The notes beneath the pieces are model-generated. The model made no database searches, had not been told where the DNA came from, and saw only the letters and a program-made list of their open reading frames with translations. This document shows positions 15,165-22,466 of a stretch of DNA of 36,926 bases, in pieces. Position 1 is the stretch's first letter, and each line of letters starts with the position of its first letter. The DNA is from a virus. A program made the translations under genes and the position numbers. The stretch is taken from the IMG/VR virus record IMGVR_UViG_3300036985_001474, positions 1-36,926 of that record, one strand, 5' to 3'.

Positions 15165-16532
15165 TTAAAATTTAGGTTTGATTATTTGCTGGTTAAACTC
15201 TTTTGTGATGTTTGTAAATGTACTATTTACATTTTTTGTTAGATTCTCATGTAATTCAATTGCCTTTTTTGTTTTTTGTTGTAATGCTTCTATTACCCTT
15301 GTTTGACCATCTGAAATAACCATGTCAATAGTAACATCATTCTTTTGACCAAATCTCCAAAACCTTCTTATAGCTTGATAATATTGCTCATAAGACCATG
15401 TAGGAAAAAATACAGAGTGATTACAATGCTGCCAGTTAAGACCCATAGATGTCATCTTAGCTTTAGTGATTAATCTTTTAATATCACCATTTGCAAATGC
15501 TAATAGAATCTCTTCTTTACGTTCTATTGACTGACTACCTATAATTTCTACTGCTTCCTTATCTAAACTTTTTAAGATGCTGCTTTCATTATTAGTATTG
15601 CACCAGTATACACTTGTTTTACCATTAGCTAATTCAATTGCTTTCTCACATCTAATTGATTCTGTTTTCTTTTGTTCGTGTCTTACCTCAGTCATTGACT
15701 TTGCTACTGGTGTAAATAATTGAATTTGACCATAAGCATCAATCATTGATTGATTCTCTACAATATGCTTATTAACTATTAACTCAGGTAGATTATATCT
15801 TTCATTTGAAAATCCTATGTCAGACGGCATCTTAACCATAATTGACCATTGATTAACCCATGCAAAGAAATCTTTTTCAGCGTGGGGTTTTAAGTAAAAC
15901 TTTTCACCAATGTTTCTATTATTAGAATCAACTGAGTTTTGATTGTTTTTAAAAAACTTTCCTAACATATCCATATAACCCATATATCCTAATGCCTCAC
16001 TACTTGTACCTAATTCAATAAAGTCATTAGGTGATGGTGTAGCAGTAGATAAAAATCTATAAGGAATCTTTTTTACAAATGTTGTTACCTGATTTTTAAT
16101 AGCACCATCAAAGTTTTTTAAGATTGAACTTTCATCTAAGATAACACCAATAAAATCATTAGAATCAAAGTAATGTAATCTCTCATAATTGCAGATTACT
16201 ATTTTCTTAGTATGCTTACCATCCTTTGAATACTCAATGTCATCAATACCTAACTTTTCTGCTTCTAAAATAAATTGAAATGCAACTGCTAATGGTGTTA
16301 AGATTAATACTTTCTTATTTGTTTCTCTTATAATATTATTTGCAATTGATAATTGAATTAATGTCTTACCTAATCCAGTATCAGCAAATATTGCAATACG
16401 TCCTTTTTTAATTGCTTTCTCAATTATATACTTTTGAAAGTCAAATGCTATATCAGGAATGTAATTAGCATCAAATCCAAAATTACCAATTGAATGTTTT
16501 TTTTGTTCTAAAAATTTTTCGTACTCGTTCAT
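15165..16532 (-). CDS. SNF2-family DEAD/DEAH helicase
   Basis: This 455-aa superfamily 2 ATPase has motif I ADTGLGKT (50-57), motif Ia TPLAVAFQF (79-87), motif II LDESS (132-136), motif III STATPSPND (162-170), motif V around MTSMGLNW and motif VI QAIRRFWRFGQ (386-396). SNF2-like helicases next to VRR-NUC nucleases and methylases are frequent in phage replication/recombination modules. A terminator-like hairpin (16556-16616) lies just upstream, so transcription may be separately controlled. The gene is strongly AT-rich (13 G+C of 60 at 15901-15960), suggesting a different origin from the flanking genes. Confidence 0.92.
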   Translation of the reverse strand: MNEYEKFLEQKKHSIGNFGFDANYIPDIAFDFQKYIIEKAIKKGRIAIFADTGLGKTLIQLSIANNIIRETNKKVLILTPLAVAFQFILEAEKLGIDDIEYSKDGKHTKKIVICNYERLHYFDSNDFIGVILDESSILKNFDGAIKNQVTTFVKKIPYRFLSTATPSPNDFIELGTSSEALGYMGYMDMLGKFFKNNQNSVDSNNRNIGEKFYLKPHAEKDFFAWVNQWSIMVKMPSDIGFSNERYNLPELIVNKHIVENQSMIDAYGQIQLFTPVAKSMTEVRHEQKKTESIRCEKAIELANGKTSVYWCNTNNESSILKSLDKEAVEIIGSQSIERKEEILLAFANGDIKRLITKAKMTSMGLNWQHCNHSVFFPTWSYEQYYQAIRRFWRFGQKNDVTIDMVISDGQTRVIEALQQKTKKAIELHENLTKNVNSTFTNITKEFNQQIIKPKF

Positions 16533-16555
16533 AGTAGTTATTTTTATTGTGAGTT

Positions 16556-16616
16556 AAAAAAAGTGGGCAGTTCAATTACTCCCTTAAATTATTTTGTATT
16601 TGTAACAACCGCCCAC
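16556..16616 (-). terminator. Terminator-like hairpin with long loop before the helicase gene
   Basis: The minus-strand RNA has GTGGGCGGTT (16616-16607) and AACTGCCCAC (16572-16563), a 10-bp stem with one G-U, followed by U7 (16562-16556). The loop is 34 nt. It ends about 23 nt before the helicase ATG. It can stop transcription from the VRR-NUC/zinc-ribbon genes or act as an attenuator. Confidence 0.7.
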
Positions 16617-16619
16617 CCC

Positions 16620-16642
16620 ATTGACATCGTGTCAATTTTTTT
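16620..16642 (+). terminator. Intrinsic terminator on the plus strand
   Basis: ATTGACA-TCG-TGTCAAT is a perfect 7-bp hairpin followed by T7 on the plus strand. No plus-strand gene is nearby, so it may block antisense transcription, or be a bidirectional pair with the minus-strand terminator next to it. On the minus strand it is followed by GGGG, not U. Confidence 0.55.
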
Positions 16643-16647
16643 ATTGA

Positions 16648-16908
16648 TTAATCAATATCTAAATCTTCATCTTCTAAAGTAAACCAATCAATTACACTAC
16701 CACTACAATCAGGTGCATAAGGACAGACAATGTATTCTATTTTTTTCTTTGCAAAAGAATTATACTCAAGATGTACTTTATAATCTCCAACTAAAAAGTT
16801 TTGACCACAATGAACACAATGCTTTATCTCAGTTAGTTTTGGCACATCATCAAATGGATAATTCTTTTTTAAGTATTTTTCTTTGTCTTTGATTTCTTTA
16901 AATTCCAT
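16648..16908 (-). CDS. Small zinc-finger protein
   Basis: This 86-aa protein has CVHCGQNF (Cys31, Cys34) and, about 30 residues on, CPYAPDC, giving four Cys in two pairs as in zinc ribbons. The C-terminus is acidic (FTLEDEDLDID). It overlaps the preceding 58-aa gene by 11 bp. The family is unknown. It lies between VRR-NUC and the SNF2 helicase and could be an accessory to either. Confidence 0.7.
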   Translation of the reverse strand: MEFKEIKDKEKYLKKNYPFDDVPKLTEIKHCVHCGQNFLVGDYKVHLEYNSFAKKKIEYIVCPYAPDCSGSVIDWFTLEDEDLDID

Positions 16909-17074
16909 AATGCTTTTCTATATAATCAAAAAGTATTCTTGCTGTATAGTTATTGTCTTTTAATACATCAAGCTCTTTTACAAGTTTTTCCCAAAGTTTA
17001 ATACTTCTTATATCTTTTTCAATAAGAGTTATTTCAACCATTATTTTGTTTTCATTTTCTTCAATTTCCATCAT
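16898..17074 (-). CDS. Small 58-aa charged protein
   Basis: The ATG at 17074 overlaps the VRR-NUC stop as ATGA, and the stop lies 11 bp inside the zinc-finger gene. The product (MMEIEENENKIMVEITLIEK, ending FDYIEKHYGI) is rich in Lys, Glu and Ile and probably helical. It fills what would otherwise be a 160-bp gap. The coupling on both sides makes it a convincing short gene. The function is unknown. Confidence 0.75.
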   Translation of the reverse strand: MMEIEENENKIMVEITLIEKDIRSIKLWEKLVKELDVLKDNNYTARILFDYIEKHYGI

Positions 17075-17454
17075 TCTTGATTTATGTATGATTCAATAAC
17101 TTTTATTGTTTCGTCTACTCCAGTAGAAAATAGTGCAGCATAACCAACTTCATTTAATGCTTTCAATACTTCTGCTTGACGTTCAGTATGCTCATTAGCT
17201 TTCAATGTACCATCCTTTTTAAATGGGTTAGCTTTCTCAGTCTTAATCTCAATGAATAGACCAGCAAAGTTACCACGTGGTAAGGCAATGAATAAGTCAG
17301 GGTAACCTTTGATTGGATTCTGTGACCTATGCTTAGTAGCCATATATGGACTAAGGTACATACCAGCAGCAAAGTCAAATCTGAATATTATTTTTGGGTG
17401 TTTGATGCTTAGATACTTTGCTATGACTTTGTAAATCTCTACTTCGTGACTCAT
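17071..17454 (-). CDS. VRR-NUC domain nuclease
   Basis: This 127-aa protein matches the stand-alone phage VRR-NUC fold: helical start (SHEVEIYKVIAKYLSI), FRFDFAAG, then GYPDLFIALP, LFIEIKTE and a later RQAEVLKAL helix. The D of PDL, the E and K of EIK and the Q of RQAE form the PD-(D/E)XK active site. Related enzymes cut branched DNA or flaps. Its 5' end overlaps the preceding gene by 80 bp in another frame. Confidence 0.9.
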   Translation of the reverse strand: MSHEVEIYKVIAKYLSIKHPKIIFRFDFAAGMYLSPYMATKHRSQNPIKGYPDLFIALPRGNFAGLFIEIKTEKANPFKKDGTLKANEHTERQAEVLKALNEVGYAALFSTGVDETIKVIESYINQE

Positions 17455-17839
17455 TTAAGAATAGTTTATAGTTGTGGATTAGTTGACTTCTTGAATTATT
17501 TGCAAGGTAAAGATAGTAGTTGAGTTCATATACTGGTAACCACTCATAACGATATGACTTAGGATAGAGCCTTTCTAATGAAGATGGTGTATACATTACC
17601 TCAACTACTGGTGCTTCATTTTTTAACTTAACACCAGTTATCTTAGACATCTGTTTCTGAATCAGTAGAGTTAACTTATTGTGGTTGATGTCAAGGTACT
17701 TAGCTATGTCAGTTGATGGTAGGTCACCACCACAAAGAAACCATCTCTTAACACCAATCACATATCTATCTTCAATCTCTTTAAACTTGATTGACTTACC
17801 AGTTAGATATTCAATGTGTTCAATTAGTTCAGACTTCAT
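17375..17839 (-). CDS. Putative DNA-binding protein with HTH-like segment
   Basis: This 154-aa basic protein contains LPSTDIAKYLDINHNKLTLL (about residues 40-59), which fits a helix-turn-helix, and is rich in Tyr, Arg and Lys further on. Its last 26 residues overlap the VRR-NUC gene, so the C-terminal tail may carry little structure. It overlaps the small preceding gene by 11 bp. It could regulate the early operon or handle recombination DNA; neither is proven. Confidence 0.6.
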   Translation of the reverse strand: MKSELIEHIEYLTGKSIKFKEIEDRYVIGVKRWFLCGGDLPSTDIAKYLDINHNKLTLLIQKQMSKITGVKLKNEAPVVEVMYTPSSLERLYPKSYRYEWLPVYELNYYLYLANNSRSQLIHNYKLFLNESRSRDLQSHSKVSKHQTPKNNIQI

Positions 17840-18068
17840 TAGTCACCTTGTATAGTTGTTCGTAGTACCCTTTACCAGTGCTATAATTCTCAAGTATAAA
17901 GCCATTTACACCTAACAAATAACCATCATTCCAAGCAGATGTAATTTGAATCTGTTCAATAGTTAAATAACTTTCAATGACTTCAAGAACTTCAGGACAT
18001 TCTTTATTCAACTTATCATGTGAACTAAGTAATCTTAGTATTATTTGAATTGCAGTTTCGTTTTTCAT
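17829..18068 (-). CDS. Small acidic helical protein
   Basis: This 79-aa protein (MKNETAIQIILRLLSSHDKL) is helical, with the ending pattern SAWNDGYLLGVNG and YYEQLY. The E...A...G...G...Y(Y/F)E pattern matches the 72-aa protein at 10046-10264, suggesting distant paralogs. It lies 2 bp after the exonuclease gene. The function is unknown. Confidence 0.6.
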   Translation of the reverse strand: MKNETAIQIILRLLSSHDKLNKECPEVLEVIESYLTIEQIQITSAWNDGYLLGVNGFILENYSTGKGYYEQLYKVTNEV

Positions 18069-18070
18069 TG

Positions 18071-18688
18071 TTATGATTTATAAGATGAATTAAAATGTGA
18101 TTTGAGTTCATTAATGTTGATGTCAAGATACCCAGTAATTAACTTGTAACCATCTGCAATCTCATTATCACTATGTCTATATACTAAGATGCTATCCGAT
18201 GTGCTATTAGTCTTTTTAGACCTTGCAGTTACACCAATGTAAAAGAAGTTCTTAGGGTCAATTCCAGCAAGTAGTGAATACCATACCGCTTGAATGTGAT
18301 TGTAGTGCTTGACCATGTCGGATGCAAACACATCTAAGGTTTTAGCTGATGTGGTTTTGATGTCTGCTATCACATTTAACTTTTCATTGTAGATGTCAAA
18401 CATACCTTTAGCTTCTATTGTATGCCTACCTATGTTCACCTCTTTGATTAGTGGGTATTCATTTATTGCACCTTCCATTATTCTCTTAGCTACTGGGTGG
18501 TTAGATATTGCCTTGTGTACGTTAAATGCTTCAAGGTTCATATCTTCAGGTCTAAGGTCTAACAACTGATGGTGTAGGCTAACACCTAATTCTAAGGCTA
18601 CCTTTGCATAACTAATGTCACCAGTATAGTGTTTCTTAATTCTTGAACAAGATAGTGCTGGGTAGTAAACGAATTGGTCACGTGTCAT
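18071..18688 (-). CDS. PD-(D/E)XK exonuclease (RecB-like/DUF3799-type)
   Basis: This 205-aa protein fits the phage PD-(D/E)XK exonuclease family: SCSRIKKHYTGD at the start, then LGVSLHHQLLD with the conserved His, KGMFDIYN, the core VIADIKTTSA (D and K of DIK) and YNHIQAVWYSLLAG (conserved Q and Y). Such enzymes resect DNA ends for strand annealing. Its start overlaps the coiled-coil gene by 4 bp; the two form a recombination pair. No obvious single-strand annealing protein is seen. Confidence 0.85.
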   Translation of the reverse strand: MTRDQFVYYPALSCSRIKKHYTGDISYAKVALELGVSLHHQLLDLRPEDMNLEAFNVHKAISNHPVAKRIMEGAINEYPLIKEVNIGRHTIEAKGMFDIYNEKLNVIADIKTTSAKTLDVFASDMVKHYNHIQAVWYSLLAGIDPKNFFYIGVTARSKKTNSTSDSILVYRHSDNEIADGYKLITGYLDININELKSHFNSSYKS

Positions 18689-19344
18689 CTTATTACTTGT
18701 GTTTTATGGTCGTAAATCTCAATACCATCAATCTTAACTACTCCGCATTTTTCCATAGCTTTAGCAAGTGGTGTGAGTAGTTCTTGATAATCTAATACCT
18801 CAGCAGCAAATAAGACATTAAGTACCATTGACCAATTCACCTCACCATTGATTCTTGCTTTCTTAGTCACCCTTATGTTCTTAGGTTGCTCAGTATTGAT
18901 GCTAACTGCTTGGTCAACAAAGTAACCAGCAAGTGTATTAAATACATCAAAGGGTGCATCTTCTAATGCTTTCTCAGATTCAATCCTTAGTTTCTCATTT
19001 GCCTCACGTTGCACTTTCTCAAGTTCTTCATTGTAGGCTAACATCTTAATCTTAGCTGATTCAATGTACTTCTTTAGTGGCTCAACTGCTTCTTTCTCAA
19101 TCTCCATTATTTGCTTTTTGTATGCATCCAATGGTGAGGTAATAGCCTTACGACTTGATTCAATCGTTTTAAGAACTTCATTTGCTAATTTGATAGTATG
19201 CTCAGTAATGTCATAAGATAGTTTGTCTTCTACCTTAGATGGTGCATCTTTGATTAGTTGTTGAGTCTTTAATGTATTTGAATGGTTGATGACTTCATAG
19301 AGTGAATCAACCTTGAGTAATATTTCTGACTTAGTATTTTTCAT
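18685..19344 (-). CDS. Coiled-coil recombination-module protein
   Basis: This 219-aa protein has a long coiled coil (about residues 45-130, with AITSPLDAYKKQIMEIEKEA and IESAKIKMLAYNEELEKVQR) and a small C-terminal domain ending DGIEIYDHKTQVIR. This layout is common in phage proteins encoded next to exonuclease and SSB genes (DUF1351-type). It likely bridges or regulates the exonuclease. It starts 48 bp after the SSB gene, with a hairpin between. Confidence 0.7.
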   Translation of the reverse strand: MKNTKSEILLKVDSLYEVINHSNTLKTQQLIKDAPSKVEDKLSYDITEHTIKLANEVLKTIESSRKAITSPLDAYKKQIMEIEKEAVEPLKKYIESAKIKMLAYNEELEKVQREANEKLRIESEKALEDAPFDVFNTLAGYFVDQAVSINTEQPKNIRVTKKARINGEVNWSMVLNVLFAAEVLDYQELLTPLAKAMEKCGVVKIDGIEIYDHKTQVIR

Positions 19345-19363
19345 TTGAGTAAAGGTTTTTAAA

Positions 19364-19383
19364 GGAGGGCTATTACACCCTCC
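19364..19383 (-). other. GC-rich hairpin between SSB and coiled-coil genes
   Basis: The minus strand reads GGAGGG, an 8-nt loop and CCCTCC, a perfect 6-bp stem, followed by TTTAAAAACC. The U-run is only three long, so it is a weak terminator at best. It sits just after the SSB stop, like the hairpin at 13060-13078. Confidence 0.6.
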
Positions 19384-19392
19384 ATTGATTAA

Positions 19393-20103
19393 TTAAAATG
19401 GTAATTTAGTAGGGTCTTCTTGTTCACCTTGCATCCAATCGAAATCACTTGGGTTAACACCTTTCTCAATTGTGAATGTAGGTAGTGGTGTTGGTGCTGG
19501 TTTATTAGCTGGGTAGTTAGCTGACATTTCAGCATTCATGTATGCTATAAATTCATCACTCAACTTAATCTTATCTTGTACGAACTCAGGTAGTGTCCTG
19601 AACACAACCATATCAGGTTGTTGAGTTGAGAATATAAGTGGTGGGTTCACAGCTGGTGGACAAACCATTCCTTTAGGTAGTGGTGTGATAGTTTGAATGT
19701 TAGCGAAGGTCTTTTCACCACTTTGTTTGTGAATGATGTTGACCATACATTCTCTACCAATTAAAGAAAACACATTGTACTTCTTAGCTTCATCCTCAGT
19801 CAATGTCTTACCCTCAATAGAGTGAACATCTTTTCTTAGAGTGCTTTTCTCGTGCATTGACAAGGTATACATATTACGTGCGTAGAATGGTTGCTCACCC
19901 TTTTCAGGGTCAAAGACCGCAGTCTCTAATGGTAGTTCAAAAAGGATTTGAACCTTTCTTTTTTTTCCACCAAATTGACCAGTTTGCTCTGTAGTTCCTA
20001 AGTCAATGATTTGATAGATTCTTGCAAGATGCATACCTACTGGTGCTATCTTGTTGCTGTAGTTTGAGTCTCCACCGATGGGAGCGTTTAGTGTTGGTAA
20101 CAT
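19393..20103 (-). CDS. Putative single-stranded DNA-binding protein
   Basis: This 236-aa protein has a beta-rich body (HLARIYQIIDLGTTEQTG, then KKRKVQILFELP) resembling DUF669-type phage ssDNA-binding proteins. A Pro-rich linker leads to an acidic C-terminal tip (QGEQEDPTKLPF). That tip matches the D/E-rich xPF tail by which SSBs recruit partners. The position ahead of the coiled-coil and exonuclease genes supports a recombination/replication role. It would coat single strands made by the exonuclease and helicase. Confidence 0.75.
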   Translation of the reverse strand: MLPTLNAPIGGDSNYSNKIAPVGMHLARIYQIIDLGTTEQTGQFGGKKRKVQILFELPLETAVFDPEKGEQPFYARNMYTLSMHEKSTLRKDVHSIEGKTLTEDEAKKYNVFSLIGRECMVNIIHKQSGEKTFANIQTITPLPKGMVCPPAVNPPLIFSTQQPDMVVFRTLPEFVQDKIKLSDEFIAYMNAEMSANYPANKPAPTPLPTFTIEKGVNPSDFDWMQGEQEDPTKLPF

Positions 20104-20130
20104 AATTGATTTGGATTTATTTAGTAAAAA

Positions 20131-20424
20131 TTAAAGTGATTTAAACATTATTGTAGCAGTCTCTTCTAATTTAGCTAATGCCTTATCATAGGCTGTTACC
20201 CATTCATCAACTGAGATAGGCTGGTAATCTCTATACTCCATAGGTACGTTGTGATGGTCTTCTTTGAAGTATTGTCTAACCATCATAGCGCAGTTAGAAT
20301 CACACCTTGTAAAGATGCCTTTGTAACAACCATCATTCACGATGGTAATCATTGACCCGTTGATATGGTCGTAATGGAAATAGGTATTATTATCTTGAAG
20401 TTTAAATAATGTTGATGCTTTCAT
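20131..20424 (-). CDS. Small early protein of unknown function
   Basis: This 97-aa protein (MKASTLFKLQDNNTYFHYDH) has strand-rich sequence with Cys (NDGCYKGIFTRCDSNCAMMV) and a C-terminal helix. No family is recognised. It lies in the early run just before the SSB gene. The Cys could bind metal, but the spacing is not a standard zinc motif. Confidence 0.6.
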   Translation of the reverse strand: MKASTLFKLQDNNTYFHYDHINGSMITIVNDGCYKGIFTRCDSNCAMMVRQYFKEDHHNVPMEYRDYQPISVDEWVTAYDKALAKLEETATIMFKSL

Positions 20425-20465
20425 ATTACACGAATTTAGGATTGATTGATTAGAAAATTAGTGGA

Positions 20466-20663
20466 TTAAAAAAAAGGAATATACTGAACCATATAGTCAC
20501 CTTCCCAAATTACGATGGATGGATTTTCTGACTCTATGTATCCTGACTTCTTGGTGGTAAGGTAGATATCTACCCACATTTTGGCATCCTTTAAAAGTTG
20601 ATGTGAAGAGATACCTTCAGATGTTGTGTTGGTCTCAATTGAGATTTGAAATTGTTTGTTCAT
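20466..20663 (-). CDS. Small early protein of unknown function
   Basis: This 65-aa protein (MNKQFQISIETNTTSEGISS) appears to alternate beta strands with one helix and ends with aromatic sequence (WEGDYMVQYIPFF). I do not recognise it. It is the second gene after the strong promoter at 20.96 kb. Confidence 0.55.
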   Translation of the reverse strand: MNKQFQISIETNTTSEGISSHQLLKDAKMWVDIYLTTKKSGYIESENPSIVIWEGDYMVQYIPFF

Positions 20664-20729
20664 TGTGATTAAATTTAGAGATTGATTAAATGAAAATATA
20701 GTGAGGTCTGAGCCTCCCTTAGTTGGTTA

Positions 20730-20882
20730 TTAATTCCAGATTTGATTTAGGATTAATTTAACTTCTTTGTCTTGCTTGTCTGTTGCTGAATACCATTCAA
20801 CAATTGATAATGCGTAGTTTAAATCTTTACCTACTGATTTAGAAAGATTCATAATGTAATTGGCAATTTGTTGGCTTTTCAT
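20730..20882 (-). CDS. First early gene, 50-aa protein
   Basis: Start set at ATG 20882 (MKSQQIANYIMNLSKSVGKD), because the in-frame sequence above it is the promoter and leader at 20883-20963. The product is a small helical protein of unknown role. Its leader recurs before the gene at 12847-13032, and its promoter recurs at 13.3 kb. Being first after a strong promoter, it may act on the host at the start of infection. A weak hairpin (GAGG/CCTC) lies after its stop. Confidence 0.65.
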   Translation of the reverse strand: MKSQQIANYIMNLSKSVGKDLNYALSIVEWYSATDKQDKEVKLILNQIWN

Positions 20883-20908
20883 AATGTTTGATTTAGTGAG
20901 TAAGTAAA
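20883..20908 (-). repeat. Repeated translation leader, copy 2
   Basis: 22 of 26 bases match 13033-13058. It lies directly before the start codon of the 50-aa gene and lacks a Shine-Dalgarno sequence. Confidence 0.75.
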
Positions 20909-20930
20909 TATTTTGTGACTTATTGATAGG

Positions 20931-20963
20931 CAAATGTAAAACTATATTTTGATTCTGCAATAC
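20931..20963 (-). promoter_or_regulatory. Main early promoter, copy A (Bacteroidota type)
   Basis: The minus strand has TTG (20960-20958), a 19-nt spacer and TACATTTG (20938-20931). The upstream GTATTGCAGAATCAAAATA and the downstream CCTATCAATAAGTCAC are nearly the same as at 13.3 kb. It faces the replication block and follows the end of the lysis/spanin gene, so it marks the early/late boundary. Confidence 0.88.
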
Positions 20964-21036
20964 CTCTATCAAAATAAACATAATTATTTTTAGTCATATT
21001 ACTTAACTGCTTGATAATGAAATAGAAAACTTTATA

Positions 21037-21720
21037 TTATTTTATTTGACTACTCAATCCGATACCCAATAATACACCTACACCAACCTTAAATGCAGTT
21101 GATTGATACCACTTAGGCTCTCTCTTAACGTAGATATTAGATAGGTTACTGATTGACATAGTAGGATTGTCAATGTGTAATCTCACTACACTATCCTTTT
21201 TTCTCAGTAAACGATTAAAAATACCATCTCTTAAAGTATCTCCTACCGAATAGGTCAAAGTACCACTTGATACGATTGAGTCGATTACAAGGCATCCTGT
21301 GGAGTCGATTTTTCCATCTATTGACCACCAATCATTATAATCTGAGAATTGAATAGGTAGCTTAATGTATTTACTTGAATCAATTGTGATAGGTTCAGCA
21401 AGTTGAATCTTAGTTTCTACCTTAGTCTTATATTGAATCTTAACAATCTCTTTAGGATTGCGAATGGCTAACAACTTAATAGCCATATCCCTTGAATCAA
21501 TTTTACTTTGATAGTTGACCGCTTGACTGATTAACTTACTTGAATCTGCCATGTGCTGCACCTTATATGATTCTACTTGTTGCTTCATATTACGATAGTC
21601 AATAGTAAGTTGACCATTTGACCCACAAGTATGAATAAAAATTAGCAGCATAACAACACCACCAACTACCATCAATACCTTATCAAGTGAGTCAAATTTA
21701 CTTTGTTGCATAACCACCAA
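21037..21720 (-). CDS. Spanin-like membrane protein
   Basis: This 227-aa protein has an N-terminal membrane segment (VLMVVGGVVMLLIFIHTCG, about residues 15-33), a coiled-coil stretch (YRNMKQQVESYKVQHMADSS onward), a beta-rich middle and a C-terminal hydrophobic segment (STAFKVGVGVLLGIGLSS). Such two-anchor proteins in Bacteroidota phage lysis regions are candidate spanins that disrupt the outer membrane. It is last in the lysis group and overlaps the 66-aa gene by 23 bp. A second ATG at 21711 is possible. Confidence 0.65.
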   Translation of the reverse strand: MVVMQQSKFDSLDKVLMVVGGVVMLLIFIHTCGSNGQLTIDYRNMKQQVESYKVQHMADSSKLISQAVNYQSKIDSRDMAIKLLAIRNPKEIVKIQYKTKVETKIQLAEPITIDSSKYIKLPIQFSDYNDWWSIDGKIDSTGCLVIDSIVSSGTLTYSVGDTLRDGIFNRLLRKKDSVVRLHIDNPTMSISNLSNIYVKREPKWYQSTAFKVGVGVLLGIGLSSQIK

Positions 21721-21898
21721 TTAACTTAATGAATTTCTCCCATTTTAATTCAAAGCATGACTTATCTCTTAGGTTACTTCTAAGTACATTTTTTGCAACA
21801 TATATTGGCATCTCTCTCTCACATACATAATGCTTTACCACAATTAAGAGTCTTTCATCTGCCTCTTCTTCATCCATTGGTAGGGTGCATTGTTTCAT
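21698..21898 (-). CDS. Small charged protein in the lysis region
   Basis: This 66-aa protein (MKQCTLPMDEEEADERLLIV) has an acidic N-terminus and a basic, hydrophobic C-terminal half. No motif is recognised. It overlaps the PAS-HisKA gene by ATGA and the spanin-like gene by 23 bp, so it is translated in step with both. It might be a partner of the PAS-HisKA protein. Confidence 0.6.
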   Translation of the reverse strand: MKQCTLPMDEEEADERLLIVVKHYVCEREMPIYVAKNVLRSNLRDKSCFELKWEKFIKLIGGYATK

Positions 21899-22464
21899 AA
21901 CTGCCGTGTTGCTTTCTTTACCAATAGGTGAATTGATTCATCAAGTCTCTTCATTGATTCATCCACCATCTTGAGTAGTTCAATCTGTTCATCCTCACCT
22001 ACATTATTACCCTTATCAAGTAACAACTTAACCACACCAGCAACTGATGTCAATGGTTGCCTAAGTTCGTGAGATAACATAAACCTGAACTCTTCAAGTA
22101 ACACCTTTTGTTTTTCGTGTTCGTGACTGGTAATAGATGTCACATCAGTAATTTGGAATCCAACAAAATGAAGTGACCCAAGTATAGCGTAGCAGTTCCA
22201 CAAGTTCCACCTTAACCCACTATTTTTCTGCTTTGTTCTTGCATAGATACGAACTGGGTTAGGACTTAACTCAATTGCTTTCTTTACCGAAATAACATAA
22301 TCGTCAAGTTCAGTATCGTCTGAAATTATATCACTAACCTTCTTAGGTTTGATGTGAGATGAATACTCTTTGAATAAATCATTTGACCTTACTATGTTAC
22401 CTTCATAGTCAGCAACTACATACAACAAGTCAATCGAATTAGCTAAGATGTATTGAGTAGACAT
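21895..22464 (-). CDS. PAS + histidine kinase dimerisation (HisKA) protein lacking the ATPase domain
   Basis: This 189-aa cytosolic-looking protein begins with a PAS-like sensor domain (about residues 8-108; SIDLLYVVADYEGNIVRSND, ending FVGFQITDVTS). A HisKA dimerisation and phosphotransfer domain follows, with a clear H-box FMLSHELRQPLTSVAG and the phosphoacceptor His at 132. The second helix ends LDESIHLLVKKATRQL, exactly where a histidine kinase would pass into its HATPase_c domain. The N, G1 and G2 boxes are absent. It cannot make phosphate itself but could dimerise with, be phosphorylated by, or block a host kinase. It lies between a tail-anchored membrane protein and a 66-aa gene. Confidence 0.85.
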   Translation of the reverse strand: MSTQYILANSIDLLYVVADYEGNIVRSNDLFKEYSSHIKPKKVSDIISDDTELDDYVISVKKAIELSPNPVRIYARTKQKNSGLRWNLWNCYAILGSLHFVGFQITDVTSITSHEHEKQKVLLEEFRFMLSHELRQPLTSVAGVVKLLLDKGNNVGEDEQIELLKMVDESMKRLDESIHLLVKKATRQL

Positions 22465-22466
22465 AT

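Noticed and set aside
14146-16532. A defence island (BREX/DISARM-like) from helicase plus methylase
   Set aside because: Only two genes with phage-style neighbours (VRR-NUC, replication proteins); no other defence components are present.
20883-20981. Longer N-terminus for the 50-aa early gene
   Set aside because: The extension is the promoter and leader repeated at 13 kb; the coding start is ATG 20882.
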